From Collinsella aerofaciens (GTDB lineage Bacteria > Actinomycetota > Coriobacteriia > Coriobacteriales > Coriobacteriaceae): a stretch of 64,000 nt of DNA. The notes under the pieces were generated by a model. It was not told where the DNA came from and made no database searches. It saw nothing but the letters and a program-made list of their open reading frames with translations. The stretch lies in contig NZ_CABJDK010000005.1 in the NCBI RefSeq assembly GCF_902364355.1, forward strand, positions 11,595 through 75,594, read 5' to 3'. This document shows, in pieces, positions 63,948 through 64,000 of this stretch (positions are counted from its first letter, which is position 1; each line of letters starts with the position of its first letter). Position numbers and translations under genes: made by a program.

Positions 63948-64000
63948 CGCTGGAATGGGGCTGGTATAGCGCTGGAATAGGGGCCGGCGGGGCAAAAATG

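Overview
The window reads as one continuous piece of chromosome from a GC-rich, Gram-positive anaerobe. I infer a Collinsella-like member of the Coriobacteriia. The reasons are: the codon and GC style; a mannose-family PTS; a sortase beside a giant surface glycosidase; a group 4 [NiFe]-hydrogenase; an NfnAB-type oxidoreductase; fused folP-folK and fused ECF ATPases; and very dense intergenic palindromes. No 16S gene is present, so the assignment is an inference.

Layout. 0.07-11.4 kb: purA, purD, a NUDIX hydrolase, an ABC exporter, a membrane protein, then carA-carB with a probable PyrR-binding hairpin next to the carA ribosome-binding site. 11.6-15.5 kb: a GntR regulator divergent from a four-gene mannose-family PTS (IIA, IIB, IIC, IID). 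15.7-25.2 kb: a small membrane protein, a MarR regulator, a 2137-residue sortase-anchored GH31 glycosidase with a nine-G tract in its leader, purE and a class B-like sortase. 25.2-33.3 kb: a MoaE-like protein, a CmpB-like membrane protein, purF, purM-purN, a lone PTS EIIA, a parvulin foldase and a YqeY protein. 33.7-37.4 kb: a polar amino-acid ABC importer and a cytidylate-kinase-like protein. 37.9-43.9 kb, minus strand: NfnAB-type oxidoreductase, pth, prs, glmU. 44.1-47.4 kb: an ECF transporter (T, fused A-A', S). 47.9-54.4 kb: xth, a sirtuin, folP-folK, a degenerate biotin-ligase-like protein, a DUF4143-type ATPase flanked by hairpins, and coaX. 54.6 kb: initiator tRNA. 55.1-58.0 kb: an old-yellow-enzyme/FadH-like reductase and an HTH protein. 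58.3-63.9 kb: a five-gene energy-converting hydrogenase operon whose antiporter and NuoH-like subunits are fused.

How the parts fit: seven purine/pyrimidine genes sit in scattered units. Sugar capture (PTS, surface GH31 anchored by sortase) feeds fermentation, with redox balance probably served by the NfnAB-type enzyme and the ferredoxin-linked hydrogenase.

The most novel material is non-coding. (1) Two ~148-nt elements (3523-3669 and 33349-33496, opposite strands) share identical linkers, but their long stems have been replaced by compensatory changes, which is strong evidence for a structured RNA or structured DNA element. (2) Two matching arrays (37510-37725 and 54779-54994) each hold six copies of a 15-nt motif in alternating orientation on a 40-nt pitch. 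(3) A ~190-bp multi-stem palindrome lies in frame inside the linker of the fused ECF ATPase. (4) Hairpins with a GGGAC-containing core sit next to many stop codons. (5) Three near-identical hairpins surround the DUF4143-type ATPase gene.
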